DNA from: an uncultured Dehalococcoidia bacterium
GTDB lineage: Bacteria > Chloroflexota > Dehalococcoidia > Lucifugimonadales > CATOSD01
Assembly (NCBI GenBank): GCA_951812395.1
Contig: CATOSD010000001.1
Span: forward strand, 1,833,108 to 1,897,107
DNA length: 64,000 nucleotides
Direction: 5' to 3'
Shown: piece by piece, positions 20,801 through 29,986 of the stretch
How positions within the stretch are numbered: position 1 is the first letter of the stretch
Layout of the letters: every line of letters begins with the position of its first letter
Program-made: the position numbers and the translations under genes
Notes under the pieces: model-generated
The model's input: the letters and a program-made list of their open reading frames with translations, nothing else
The model's database searches: none
What the model was told of the DNA's origin: nothing

Positions 20801-23800
20801 CCGTGTCCTGGCCGCTCTCCGAGTAGGACGTGGTCGAAGTGCCGGTTATCGTTGGCAGCACGCCGACCGTAACGTCGCCTACGACGCGCAAGGCCGGGAC
20901 GCCGTTGTCCGTCACGGTGTAGGAAAAGTGGTCGAAGCCCGCGAAGCCCGGGTTGGGCGTGTAGGTTGTGGTGCTGACAGCGCCGGCGTCCAACACGGCG
21001 GCGCCGTTGGTCGGGTCCGTAACGATAGCGGAAAGACTGAGAGTGTCCAAGTCCACGTCCGAGTCGTTGCCCAACAAGTCCAAGATTATGGCCGTGTCCT
21101 TGGTGGTGGTGGCGTAGTCATCTACCGCCACAGGGGCGTCGTTGACCGCAGTCACCGTTATGGTAACCGAGCCGCTGGCGGCCAGCGCGCCGTCGCTCAC
21201 CGTGTAGACGAACGAGCCGACGCCGTTGAAATCCTGCGCGGGCGTGTAGGTGACCGTTGTGCCCCCATCGGTGCTGGTTGCGGTGCCGTTCGTCAAATTT
21301 CTGACGTTAACAACCGAGAGGTCCGAATTGGCGTCCTCGTCCGTGTCGTTGTCCAGCACTCTGATGACGACCGCCGTGTCCTCGGTGGTGGTGGCGGAGT
21401 CCGCGTTCACCACCGGCGCTTCGTTCACGTCGGTCACCCTGACCCGGACGTTCATCCTGTTCGCCTCGTCGTCCGAAGCATCCGCGGTAGTCCCATTGTC
21501 GTCGGTGGCCACCACCGTCACTTCGTAGACGTTGTCCTGGTTGGCGTCAGCCGGGAGCTCGTAGTTGGGTGGGCTGTCGAAGTCCAGCTCGCCGGTGCTG
21601 GTGGCGAATGTGAATGCCCCGCTGTCCGCTCCCTCCAGGCTCCACGTGACGGTCCCCACGGCGCCGGTGGCGGAGTAGGTGTCCACCGCGTCCGTGCGGT
21701 TCTCGGCGTAGGAGGGGGTCGAGGTCCCGGACGCTGCGCTCACCGCCGGCAGGTCGGTGACGGTTACCCGCACCCTGATGACGCTGTTCCTGATGTCTTG
21801 GGCTGTGCCGGTGATCGCTAGCAGGGTTGCTTGGTAGGTGTTGTCTCGATCATGGTCCCCAGGCGCCTCGAAATCGGGCGTGCTACCTGGGCGGAAACTC
21901 AGGGTCACGACACTGGTCGATGCGACGAAGGTCACCGTCAGTTTGCGGTGATCATCCGGGCTGGAAGCCAATTCGTTCACATTAACGCTAAGAAGTGGGT
22001 CCCCGTCGTCGTCGCTGACGTCGAAGGTGGCTATGGAAGACGTGCTGTTCTCCGGGAAGTCGTCGGTGACGGCCCACGTGCCGTCTGGCAATTCGACAAA
22101 TTCCACCTTTGTCTTCGCGGTGATGGTCGGGGGTTCGTCCACGTCGCTTACTGACACCGTTACGTCGAGCGTGCCGGTGGCGAAGTATTGGACGTTGGCC
22201 ACCACATTTGTGACCACGGCCTCCACCGTTACCTGGTAGTCGTTGTCGGCGTTGGCGTCCTGGGGCTCTTCGTAGTTGGGGCTGTTAATGAAATTCAGGA
22301 CGCCGCTGCCGGAGATGGTGAAATGACCGCTGTCGACCCCGGACAGGCCCCAAGTGGGGGGACTGCCGTTGATCCTGTATCTCGCCACACTGCCAGTGCC
22401 GCTCTCCGCGTAGGGGGGCGTTGTCGCCCCGGTTATCTCCGGCTCCACGTGAATGGTCAATCTGTAGGTGTCTGAGCTGTCCTCGTAGCCGTCGTTGACC
22501 CTGAAAAAGAACCACGCAAGGGACGCGCCCCTCTGGTCGGTCGGCGGCGTGTACTTGAGCTCGTCGATGTCAGCCAGGGCTACCGTCTCGTCGCGGAAGA
22601 CTGATTCGCCGGCGTCTCGGGTATCATCGTCATCGGCGTCGAGCCACAGACTGCCTCTGTCCGGCAGGCCGGTGATCACCACAGATCCCAGAGTGTCGCC
22701 CGCGTCGGCATCGGCGAAGGGAAAGGAACTCGGCGCGAACGTGTACACCGTGTTCTCGTCGGCGGTCACCGCGGCGTCGGCAGAGGTTGGGAGCGCGTTG
22801 GGGATGAGCTCGCCTTTCAGGCCCATCTTTAGTGAATGAGCGGTGGATGTGGATATGTTCCAGCTCCCGGAGACAAGGTAGTAGGCGTGGTCGAGGATGC
22901 TCCATCCAGCGGCCCCGCCAGAGTCTATCTGGCCTTCATCAGCCGTGTACACCCATCGAGCGTAGTTACCGTCAAGCGTCTCTACAAGCTCCACGAAGTA
23001 CGTTGTGTCTCGATCCAGGTCGCACTCATTGGCCGGTGGGGAGAACCGGAGCACCTTGTCCGATTGACTGGTGGGCGTGGAGCCGAAGTCGCAGAGATCA
23101 GCGCCCGGTCCGTTCGTACCACTGCTCTCCAGAATCTTCAGGTTTACACCATCAGTGTTATCGTTTTCAAGGACCGTCAAATCGATGCTTTGGATCCGGT
23201 AGCCCTTGGGGTTGCTCCCAGTGACGAAGCCTTGGGCACGACTGCGTTCCGGTATCCTATAAGAGGTGGTAGTTTTGCCGGTGTTGCTGACCAGACGCGT
23301 GAACACGTCGATGGTCATGGTGTATGTCGACACGCTGTCGAGGTCGCCGTCGCTGACCGTGAAGTTGAAACTGGCCAGTCCGGCCCCACCGCCGGTGTCC
23401 GGCGCGGTATACGTGAGCTTGTCGTCGTTGAGTTCGTCGCGGGTAATGGTGGTGCTGGTGGTGGTGGAGACCGCTTCGCCGGCGTCGAAGGTATCGTTGT
23501 CATTGGCGTCGAGCCACAAGACGCCCCCGCCGGCCACCGAGGAAATCGTCACTCCTTCCACTCGGTCCCCACTATGGTCCGAGAAGCTGAAATCGTCCCG
23601 GTGAAACTCGTACGTGGAACCCAGGTCGGCCTGCACCTTACTGTCGGCGGCGGTGGGGGCGACATTGGCCCCCCGCAAGCGGATTTTTATTACTAAGGAG
23701 GATTGCTCTGTCCAACTGCCGCCGGATCTTCGGTGGTATGAGTCGGCGATGCTCCAGCCCGGGAGTCCCCCGCTGTCTTCACCAGCGGACGTCGTATAAT

Positions 23801-24254
23801 CGAGACCGTAGACATCGCTGGACGAACCTGCATAATGCACGGACACGAAGTACGTGGTAGAGGCCGACAGGGTGCACGAAGTCGTGCTAAACGTCTTTGT
23901 TCCGCCGGAACCCAGGTTGTTGGGATTCGTCAACGCGCACACGGAGGCATCCGGAAGGCCGGCCGCGGTGCTGCTCCAAATCGCAACCGTCGTAGTAGCC
24001 TTCGCCCCTCCGTTGAATTTGAGTTGGACAGTCTCAAGCTGACCGCCTGCCGTACCCGTTGTGAACGCCTGAGCAAATCGTAAGTCATCCCTTTGCACGA
24101 TAGTGCCGGGGCCGTCGGATTTCCCCATGTTGCTGACGAACGGCTCGCCAATCGCGTGGGCCGGCGGGGCGGAGGAGAGGAGCAGCGTGAAGGCGGCGGC
24201 GGCGAGAGCGCCGGCAAGCACCAGCGCCCGTGTGGAGAATCTAACGTGGTCCAT
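17856..24254 (-). CDS. Giant cadherin-like, sortase-anchored surface protein, copy 3 (intact)
   Basis: This 2132-residue protein is the only complete member of the array. Residues 1-34 form a signal peptide ending AHA. Two FTTG/FVTG-type beta-sandwich domains (about 35-190 and 340-480) alternate with LDANDND/LDADDDD Ca-site-like domains. From about 620 to 1780 there are cadherin-like repeats (SYxExGxxxVxxYxxxGSPTW, FSSPPNYEFPTDANQDNYYEV) and tandem-95-like units (NDTDEDGDPLTV, NPGFAGFDHFSYTV). A distinct C-terminal domain precedes LPRTG at 2094-2098, a hydrophobic helix and RLLQTRKQTA. It should be exported by Sec and linked to the envelope by a sortase, none of which is encoded here. A role in adhesion or aggregation is inferred. 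The ATG follows AAGGATG. Confidence 0.92.
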   Translation of the reverse strand: MDHVRFSTRALVLAGALAAAAFTLLLSSAPPAHAIGEPFVSNMGKSDGPGTIVQRDDLRFAQAFTTGTAGGQLETVQLKFNGGAKATTTVAIWSSTAAGLPDASVCALTNPNNLGSGGTKTFSTTSCTLSASTTYFVSVHYAGSSSDVYGLDYTTSAGEDSGGLPGWSIADSYHRRSGGSWTEQSSLVIKIRLRGANVAPTAADSKVQADLGSTYEFHRDDFSFSDHSGDRVEGVTISSVAGGGVLWLDANDNDTFDAGEAVSTTTSTTITRDELNDDKLTYTAPDTGGGAGLASFNFTVSDGDLDSVSTYTMTIDVFTRLVSNTGKTTTSYRIPERSRAQGFVTGSNPKGYRIQSIDLTVLENDNTDGVNLKILESSGTNGPGADLCDFGSTPTSQSDKVLRFSPPANECDLDRDTTYFVELVETLDGNYARWVYTADEGQIDSGGAAGWSILDHAYYLVSGSWNISTSTAHSLKMGLKGELIPNALPTSADAAVTADENTVYTFAPSSFPFADADAGDTLGSVVITGLPDRGSLWLDADDDDTRDAGESVFRDETVALADIDELKYTPPTDQRGASLAWFFFRVNDGYEDSSDTYRLTIHVEPEITGATTPPYAESGTGSVARYRINGSPPTWGLSGVDSGHFTISGSGVLNFINSPNYEEPQDANADNDYQVTVEAVVTNVVANVQYFATGTLDVTVSVSDVDEPPTITAKTKVEFVELPDGTWAVTDDFPENSTSSIATFDVSDDDGDPLLSVNVNELASSPDDHRKLTVTFVASTSVVTLSFRPGSTPDFEAPGDHDRDNTYQATLLAITGTAQDIRNSVIRVRVTVTDLPAVSAASGTSTPSYAENRTDAVDTYSATGAVGTVTWSLEGADSGAFTFATSTGELDFDSPPNYELPADANQDNVYEVTVVATDDNGTTADASDDEANRMNVRVRVTDVNEAPVVNADSATTTEDTAVVIRVLDNDTDEDANSDLSVVNVRNLTNGTATSTDGGTTVTYTPAQDFNGVGSFVYTVSDGALAASGSVTITVTAVNDAPVAVDDYATTTKDTAIILDLLGNDSDVDLDTLSLSAIVTDPTNGAAVLDAGAVSTTTYTPNPGFAGFDHFSYTVTDNGVPALRVVGDVTVGVLPTITGTSTTSYSESGQDTVATYIANGSPTWSLAGVDADDFTISNEARADGELNFVTPPDLESPADSDGDNVYNVVVTASITDDATGNTVTSELAVTVTVTSLTDEPPVIHGGTGVTVTGTGASRQATAPDFPENSTSTVATLTVDDDDAGHEIVEVALSNLDYGSFSATSSTSTATVTLSFKNAPDFENPTDLGAGNVYYMTLTVKTASSTAATSTYLSTSIRVRVTVTDLPAVSAASGTSTPSYAENGTDAVDTYSATSTVGTVTWSLEGDDKDQFNIDSGTGELDFSSPPNYEFPTDANQDNYYEVTVVATDDNGTAGDAADDEASGMNVRVTVTDENDAPVANPDRAATLLDTRLVIHVLENDTDEDGDPLTVTDASVTGAAIGSATTTSDGAAIEYTPNPGSTGYGQTTVTYTVSDGRGGADTGSVFVLIDDIIWRLRDLAISDLTSDLSLNPNVTEYSAITEYSASVESTVDRVVVTPTPYVDLANEPYDNITVAVNGTPSTSDRPSVRVDLGGEASTTTIEIAVTIEGTVPLYTRTYTVSVFRMLGPRAPDVSGPDSIPYDENGVGPVGTYSASDPNGDPTTWGALSGVDAGLFSFDAGSGTLNFREAPDFESPADANRDNVYLVTLTASDGTLDGTLEVSVTVDDVNEPPTTVGTVIDQTTLTAGDPPWRLDLSSNFADDDGDSLTYSISSSRNGVASARITSAGTLSVTPISAGSATIVVSASDGVSNNDPATWTIAVTVDEAPTDQQDSRAQRSAAASAGPAAPVPVAPVIDGPPGEITAVAADEESDDTMVVVNPDQQTTVAAAEQDVTVVFPVSSRLDAFQARVTGCTIEDPAVGPLLACVTVDLFDAAGQRERDAQLSTPAGVNITLTPEQVEDLGDLSVLQAAHDLGGLKLLKRDAATGSWTEVAVTLSVDEESGQATVSGSIFRFGDFVLVLDDEVIAQALASSDLLPRTGGPHVPGHILLALLIAGAALTAAGFRLLQTRKQTA

Positions 24255-24348
24255 CGTTCATCCTTACTCTTAGATGGGAAATCCGAAACCTGGCGCCTGT
24301 TGTGCCGTCAACCCAAAAGGCGATTTTTCAAATTCACAACGGCAGTAA

Positions 24349-24378
24349 ATGCTACCATGTGTCGGGCCACCTGTTCAA
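24349..24378 (-). promoter_or_regulatory. Conserved promoter of surface-protein copy 3
   Basis: On the minus strand TTGAAC, an 18-base spacer with GGCCCGACACATGG and TAGCAT lie about 95 bases upstream of the ATG at 24254. It matches the promoters of the other three copies. Confidence 0.6.
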
Positions 24379-24503
24379 CAGACTGGCGACTGCGAAGCTG
24401 TGCCAGATTACCAGGCGCGCCCAAAACCATCTCCCCCGCGAACAGCCTGATCCCACACCCAACTCTGGGCCTACGGCCATCGCCTAGCGTTCGCCAAACT
24501 GCC

Positions 24504-24622
24504 TAGAGCCTATCCGATAACCCCCTTTAACCCCCTTCTCCCTTGACGGGGGAAGGGACTGCCCTGAGCTTGCCGAATGGGTTAAGACGGGGGTGATGAT
24601 TTGGTTGTCGGATAAGCTCTTA
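24504..24622. mobile_element. MITE-like element carrying a REP-like repeat
   Basis: Imperfect terminal inverted repeats of about 19 bases (left TAGAGCCTATCCGATAACC, right-end complement AAGAGCTTATCCGACAACC, 16 of 19 matching) enclose about 80 bases. The core is the same CCCTTGACGGGGGAAGGGACTGCCC/GGGGGTGA repeat found elsewhere. There is no coding capacity, so it would need a transposase in trans. Confidence 0.5.
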
Positions 24623-24840
24623 ACCACCCTCCCCCGGGCGCCCCAATGCACACCCCGGCCGCACTCCCCCGCCCATACCCGACCATTTCGCCCCCCAGCA
24701 CCCCGAAAACAGTGTCACCCTCCTGCGCCGCTCGTTCCCGCCACTACTCCACCCACCCCCATACGCGCCCAACAATGTCCCCGCGTCTGCGCCATTTCTC
24801 CCCATCAATCCGCCCCGATCCGGCGTTTTCGCCTGGGCCC

Positions 24841-25115
24841 TTGACCCCTACGTACATTTGTGCTATCATCGCCTGTGCGAGAGACAGACCCCGTCGCCGG
24901 GAATCCCTGCCCCCAATGGGGATTATGCCCCAAGCATCCGTAGGGGCCTCGGAAACTGGCCTCCGGCCACCGACCCGCACCCTGTCCTGTTCTGCCACGC
25001 GGGGAGACACTTGTGCTCAGAAATCACCCGCCAGGCGTTACAGTTTGGCGCGGGACCGCCGGCACTCCCAGCTACGAACACAACAGAATGTCGCAGAATC
25101 GAGCAGATTTCGCTT
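24841..25115 (+). promoter_or_regulatory. Recurrent promoter-plus-leader element, copy 3
   Basis: TTGACC (24841), a 17-base spacer (ending TACATTTGTGC) and TATCAT (24864) are followed about 190 bases later by CCCAGCTACGAA (25067). Four 10-base-phased GA-rich units come next (GAACACAACA, GAATGTCGCA, GAATCGAGCA, GATTTCGCTT). The universal stress protein gene starts about 450 bases further on. Confidence 0.5.
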
Positions 25116-25571
25116 TCGTGCTCTCGCGGGGGCAAAGGTGTTGGCGGCGCCTGGCCATCTGAAACAGTCTCGACGACTCCACCGTTGGTTCAGACGACCG
25201 TGAGCCAGGCCCCTCCCGGGCGCCATGTTCGTCAGATCTCGACTGACTGGTTGCGGTGGCTTCTCCGGCGGCCGACATAGCCTCTCCAAAGAGATCGAAC
25301 GGTCCGCCGTACGGGTCCGGGCGCCTGACGGGCACTTTTTTACATATCTGAAACCAATCTTACATTGACTGAGTTGCTGTTCCGTGCGTTACCCTGTACT
25401 GCATAGGGGTGTATGGCTGAATCATAAAGAAGCTCTTGAGACTCCAGCCGGCCTAGCCGCCGAACATGAGGGTCCCGGTGTTCGACGCCGGGTGGAACCG
25501 GATGCCGTCTCACCGGCGGCAGGCCAGCCGGGGGATGAGGACTCCGCCAGACGCCAAGAGCTGGAGGAAGC
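25116..25571. other. Gene-free stretch upstream of universal stress protein
   Basis: I see no convincing gene. The 63-residue ORF at 25384-25575 overlaps the stress protein start and has no recognisable features. The ribosome site AGGAAG precedes the ATG at 25572. Confidence 0.5.
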
Positions 25572-26564
25572 ATGATGTTCAAGAAGTTCCTGGTTCCAAT
25601 AAATCCCGACGATCGAGACATAGCCAGTGGAATCGTGGCGCAGGCAACGTGGCTCGCCGGCAGGCTATCTTCGGAGGTTGTGTTTCTTTCCGTCATTCCG
25701 TTCGATCGCACCAACATGGTGCCCGGAACAACGCAGATCTTCGAGCGGGCTAAGCGTGACGTCGAGGGGCGCCTGGAGAGCCTGGTGGAGGCCACCAGAG
25801 GTCCGAAAGTCAGACTGGAGACCATAGTCGAGTTCGGTTCCCCGGCCGAGACGATAGTCGAAACGTGCCGACGGTTGGCATGTGATATCATAGCCATGTC
25901 AACGCACGGCGGGGGCCTGCTGGCCCAGGCGCTTGTCGGCAGCGTGACGACGGACGTTATCGCCAGCGCGCCTGTTCCGGTGCTGGTGGTTAATCCCACC
26001 ATATCTGCCGACTCCCTCTCGGACGCAGTCGACATTTCGACCATACACGTGGCATTGGATGGCACCCCTGAGGCCGAGGCGGTGCTGCCTCACGTCGAGT
26101 ACCTGGCGGCCAGGCTGGGTTTCAACGTCGTACTGATGCGCGCCGTGGACGAGACCACCAAAGAGACGCCAAGCCAATCGGTGGCCAGACGAGTCATCCC
26201 GGGCGATGAGGTTGTGCTCTACCGTCGGGAGAGCTGGGACGCGGCCTCAAACGGGGCCGCGGCCGTCGCGTCAACCGCCGCGAACGTATCGACTCAACCT
26301 TCCGCGGCGTACTTGGCGCGTGTGGCGGAAGGTCTCAACAGTAAGGGTCTCAGCGTCAGGTGGGTGCTGCTCGAGGGTGATGCCAAGAAAAGCATTCTGG
26401 GGGCCTTCGAAGAATCGTCCAGCAACATGATCGCGGTCACTCACAGCGGCAGGTCGGGCCTGAAGCGCAGGTTCACTGGCAGCTTCTCAGTGGGACTGAT
26501 GAAGAAGACGGGGTACCCGGTCCTCGTAGTACCCACTCGAGTCGCGGCGACAGTCGTCGCATAG
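25572..26564 (+). CDS. Tandem-domain universal stress protein (UspA family)
   Basis: This 330-residue protein has two Usp domains. Domain 1 (about 3-145) begins KKFLVPINPDD and ends IAMSTHGGG, LVGSVTTDVI and VPVLVVNP; the glycine loop is slightly degenerate. Domain 2 (about 155-325) ends with SGRSGLKRRFTGSFSVGL and YPVLVVP, a good nucleotide-loop match (G-x2-G then GS). Usp proteins bind ATP or partners in the cytoplasm during starvation or stress; the exact role here is unknown. Two ATGs lie in tandem at the start. A DUF502 membrane protein follows after 27 bases, suggesting one transcript. Confidence 0.88.
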   Translation: MMFKKFLVPINPDDRDIASGIVAQATWLAGRLSSEVVFLSVIPFDRTNMVPGTTQIFERAKRDVEGRLESLVEATRGPKVRLETIVEFGSPAETIVETCRRLACDIIAMSTHGGGLLAQALVGSVTTDVIASAPVPVLVVNPTISADSLSDAVDISTIHVALDGTPEAEAVLPHVEYLAARLGFNVVLMRAVDETTKETPSQSVARRVIPGDEVVLYRRESWDAASNGAAAVASTAANVSTQPSAAYLARVAEGLNSKGLSVRWVLLEGDAKKSILGAFEESSSNMIAVTHSGRSGLKRRFTGSFSVGLMKKTGYPVLVVPTRVAATVVA

Positions 26565-26591
26565 GCCTGGGCGGCGAAACGGGGTGGGGAG

Positions 26592-27284
26592 ATGAACCAG
26601 GTACGGAGCCGCTTGAAATGGCGCTTCTACTTCGCCAAGGCCAGAGCGGGCCTTCATGTCAGGCGAACGATGATCGAGGGCGTGCTGCTTCTTGTGCCCA
26701 TAGTGATCACGTTCGTGATTCTGAAGTGGATATGGGATTTCATAGACGGCGTTCTCAGTCCATCGATCAGGACCACCACCGGCGTCAGCTTCCCCGGACT
26801 TGGCGTCGCCGCGCTACTGTTCCTGGTGTATGTCGCGGGGCTGACGTGGGAACTGGACCTTGGCCGGCGGCTGCTGGGCTCGGGTCAGCGCGTGTTGATG
26901 TCGCTGCCGATAGTCAAAATCGTCTACGCTCCAGCGCGTCAGTTGATCCAGTCGTTCTCGGGATCAGGCCCGTCCGGCTTCAAGCGGGTAGTGGTGATCG
27001 AGTATCCCCGACACGGAACATGGATGCTCGGATTTCTGACCTCGATAACAACCGGCAGAGATGGTGTCCGCTTGGGCGTCGTTTACGTCCCTACCGCCCC
27101 CACACCCAACTCGGGGTGGGTGGCGATGCTGCCGACTTCCGAGGTGTTCGATACCCAGTTGACCGTTCAGGAAGCTATGACCATGGTGCTTTCTGGCGGC
27201 ATCGCGACGCCGGATGAGATTGTGATGACCGAGTTCGACGAGCACCGACCTACGCTGGTCGAAAGCCAGGCAGCCGAGCCGTAG
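26592..27284 (+). CDS. DUF502 family membrane protein
   Basis: This 230-residue protein matches the DUF502 pattern. It has an RRTMIEGVLLLVPIVITFVI first transmembrane segment, then GVAALLFLVYVAGLTW as the second. Next come the family block PIVKIVYAPARQLIQSF, the IEYPRHGTWMLGFLT strand and PTAPTPNSGWVAMLP. The family is widespread in bacteria and has no settled function. A GGGGAG ribosome site precedes the ATG. It is probably co-transcribed with the upstream stress protein. Confidence 0.88.
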   Translation: MNQVRSRLKWRFYFAKARAGLHVRRTMIEGVLLLVPIVITFVILKWIWDFIDGVLSPSIRTTTGVSFPGLGVAALLFLVYVAGLTWELDLGRRLLGSGQRVLMSLPIVKIVYAPARQLIQSFSGSGPSGFKRVVVIEYPRHGTWMLGFLTSITTGRDGVRLGVVYVPTAPTPNSGWVAMLPTSEVFDTQLTVQEAMTMVLSGGIATPDEIVMTEFDEHRPTLVESQAAEP

Positions 27285-27361
27285 TTGGGATCCTGTCACC
27301 GCCTGATCGGCAAGTTTGTCGTTTCCGGTCGCAGACGAGATGCGGATCGAGGGTGGCCTCG

Positions 27362-28237
27362 CTATGGAGACAACGCGATCAGGACCAGACCCAGGACTAT
27401 GGCCGAGGAACCCAACACCCGTCCTTTTCCGAAAGGCTCCTTAAGAAAGAACACACCCATAAGCACGCCCAGAACTATGCCAACCTCACGGGCCGGGGCG
27501 ACGTAGCTGACCCGGGAGATTGACAGTGCGGTCAGCACGAGGCCGTAGGCGAGAAAGACCAGCAGCCCCGCCGCCAGGATGGACCAGGAGTTTGACTTCC
27601 ACTCCAGCTTCAGCTCGGCCAGACCGCGCCTGTACAAAACGTATGGGGTCATGCCTATGGCCGATCCGAGGGTGAGAAGGTACAAATACAGAAACGGCTG
27701 AACGTGCGCCACGCCCTGCTTGTCCACAAGGCTGTACAGTGTGATTGTCATCCCGGTGAGGAGCGCGTAGCCCACGCCGGCGTCTCGGAACAGGACCGAC
27801 GGACGGGCGATGATCTGCCGGAAGCGGCCCCACCACGACACCAGGAATATGCCGGCAATTATGACGGAGATGCCCAGTGCGGCGGGCGGAGCAACATTCT
27901 CTCCCAGAATCGATACGGCCAGTACTGGTACGAGCGTAGGCCCGATTCCCCGGGCGACGGGATAGACAAGGGACAGGTCACCCTTTGAGTAGGCCCTGCC
28001 GAGCAGGATGAAGTACAGGAGGTGAGCGACCACCGTTGTCAGAACAAGCCAGTAGCCCGTCTGCGACATCGGGTAGAGCAGAAACAGTACAACGCCCAAG
28101 GGCAGCATCATCACGCTGCCGGCAACCAGCATCGCCCAGGTAAACACCTCCTGGTTTCCGGCGCGCTTCAGCAGCAGGTTCCAGGCGGCGTGGCAGACGG
28201 AGGAAGCCAGTACCAGACCCAGGGACAATGCGGTCAT
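27362..28237 (-). CDS. EamA/DMT-family transporter
   Basis: This 291-residue integral membrane protein has about ten hydrophobic segments in two EamA repeats (LGLVLASSVCHAAWNLLLKR... and LYRRGLAELKL...GLVLIALSP). Drug/metabolite transporters of this type usually export amino acids or metabolites; the substrate cannot be read from sequence. The track starts at 28606, but the ATG at 28237 opens directly into the first helix, so I use it. It is convergent with the DUF502 gene. Confidence 0.85.
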   Translation of the reverse strand: MTALSLGLVLASSVCHAAWNLLLKRAGNQEVFTWAMLVAGSVMMLPLGVVLFLLYPMSQTGYWLVLTTVVAHLLYFILLGRAYSKGDLSLVYPVARGIGPTLVPVLAVSILGENVAPPAALGISVIIAGIFLVSWWGRFRQIIARPSVLFRDAGVGYALLTGMTITLYSLVDKQGVAHVQPFLYLYLLTLGSAIGMTPYVLYRRGLAELKLEWKSNSWSILAAGLLVFLAYGLVLTALSISRVSYVAPAREVGIVLGVLMGVFFLKEPFGKGRVLGSSAIVLGLVLIALSP

Positions 28238-28390
28238 AACGGGATTATAGTCTAGCCGATGTAGAAGAGTTCGGCGGCCGCGTGTTGACGAACACCGGAG
28301 TTTCCGGGAACATGGGCCGGACACGCTTACGCTGGAGAGCGGAGATTGCGAGCTGGGACGGGCCGCCGACTCGGCACAGGAGGCTGAACA

Positions 28391-29941
28391 ATGGCGATGT
28401 CGCTGGTGCGAGGAAAGTACGTCGTCTGCAAGGTCAACGACCCCTGGTCGGCGGACGTCATAGCCGACGGGGCGGTGCTGCAACGAGACGGGCAGATCCA
28501 AGAGGTGGGCGATTACGGAGAACTCAGCCGCCGGCATCCGGAGGCGCCGGTTATCGGTTCGCCCAATCACATCGTGATGCCGGGGCTGGTCAACGACCAC
28601 TTTCACACCGGGCTCACGCCCTTTCAGATGGGAGCGCCTGATCTGCCTCTGGAGATGTGGAGCCTCTCCAGGGTGGGGACGAGGCTGATCGACCCATACC
28701 TGGACCAGCTATACGGCGCGGTCCAGATGATCGAGACGGGCACCACCACGGTGCAGGCTATTCATTCACCGCCGCGCGGTTTCGGGCCGTTGAGCATGGA
28801 CATAGCGGACAAGGTGGTGGGCGCCTACCAGACCTCCGGAATGAGGGTGTCCTACGCCCCATCGATCGCCGACCAGAATTCCATGGTGGCGGGCGCGGAC
28901 GGTGGGGAGGAGGACTTCGCTTCCCGGTTGCCGGATCACTTGGCTCGCCGATACCGCTCGCTCATGGCTCCCAGCTATATGCCAGTCGAAGAGGTGATGC
29001 CGATCCTGGAGGAGATCTGCCGGAAGTACGGCAATAACCAGCATGAGCGAGTGCAGGTGACGATGGCGCCCAGCAACGTACATCGCTGCACCGACGAGCT
29101 GCTTGTCGCTCTGAAGGAGTTGGCGGGACGCTACAGCACTGGAATACACGTCCATTTGCAGGAAACGGTGTATCAGAAACTGTACGGCTACAAGGCCTGG
29201 AACAAGACTCCGCTGCAACATCTTCACGAGCTTGGGTTCCTCGGCCCGGAGGTGACCTGCGGGCACAGCGTATGGATTACGGATGAAGACCTCGAGATAA
29301 TGTCCGCTACCGGCACGAACATCTGCCACAACGCCAGCTCGAACCTGAGACTCAAAAGTGGGATTGCCCCCATGGGTCGCATCCTGGCTGCAGGCGTCAA
29401 GGTGGCCATCGGCAGCGATGAGGCCGGGCTGAACGACGACAAGGACCTGTTTCAGGAGATGCGCCTGGTGCTAAAGATTCATCGTGTGCCCGGCATCGAA
29501 CTGGACCCGCCCACCGCCTTCCAGGTGCTCCAGATGGCGACAGTCAACGGGGCCTACGCGAGCTGGTTCGGGGACCGTATCGGAACTCTCGAACCGGGAA
29601 AACGGGCCGATATGGCGCTGCTGGACTTGCGGAACATCGAGCGGCCTTACCTGGACCCGGAGGTGCCGGTGGTGGACGCCCTGGTCCACCGAGGGCGCGG
29701 GATAGACGTGGACACGGTCCTGGTCGATGGCGAAGTGGTCCTGCGGGACGGCCAACCGACCAGGTTCGACAAGGAGGCGCTCTTCGAGGAGATACGAGGG
29801 GCATTAGACCGCTCGCTGTCTCCCCAGGAGGAGGACAGGCGAGAGGTGGCACGGCTGGTAGAGCCCCACTTACGGCAGTTCTACCGGGGGACGTTGCCGA
29901 AGGACTCACAGCCGTTCACAGTCTACAACTCAAGGTCCTGA
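28391..29941 (+). CDS. Amidohydrolase of the MTA/SAH-deaminase-like group
   Basis: This 516-residue metal-dependent hydrolase has the TIM-barrel metal motifs in order: HFHTGL (HxH), HVHLQETVYQ, GHSVWITDEDL and the GSDEAGLNDD aspartate. A C-terminal composite domain follows (GTLEPGKRADMALLDL). This layout fits the ATZ/TRZ or methylthioadenosine/S-adenosylhomocysteine deaminase branch; the substrate is uncertain. AGGAGG stands 7 bases before the ATG. The stop overlaps the ATG of a possible longer form of the next gene (TGAATG), so an operon with the FAD oxidoreductase is likely. Confidence 0.85.
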   Translation: MAMSLVRGKYVVCKVNDPWSADVIADGAVLQRDGQIQEVGDYGELSRRHPEAPVIGSPNHIVMPGLVNDHFHTGLTPFQMGAPDLPLEMWSLSRVGTRLIDPYLDQLYGAVQMIETGTTTVQAIHSPPRGFGPLSMDIADKVVGAYQTSGMRVSYAPSIADQNSMVAGADGGEEDFASRLPDHLARRYRSLMAPSYMPVEEVMPILEEICRKYGNNQHERVQVTMAPSNVHRCTDELLVALKELAGRYSTGIHVHLQETVYQKLYGYKAWNKTPLQHLHELGFLGPEVTCGHSVWITDEDLEIMSATGTNICHNASSNLRLKSGIAPMGRILAAGVKVAIGSDEAGLNDDKDLFQEMRLVLKIHRVPGIELDPPTAFQVLQMATVNGAYASWFGDRIGTLEPGKRADMALLDLRNIERPYLDPEVPVVDALVHRGRGIDVDTVLVDGEVVLRDGQPTRFDKEALFEEIRGALDRSLSPQEEDRREVARLVEPHLRQFYRGTLPKDSQPFTVYNSRS

Positions 29942-29986
29942 ATGCCGGCTCAGCCTCGACGTCCGCGCTCAAAGGAGTCGCTACCG

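Noticed and set aside
1-24254. Direct repeats in 1-24 kb as a CRISPR array
   Set aside because: The repeats are long, in frame and protein-coding (cadherin-like units), with no short regular repeat-spacer pattern.
25384-25575. 63-residue ORF before the stress protein
   Set aside because: It overlaps the start of the stress protein gene, lacks a ribosome site and has no similarity I can recognise.
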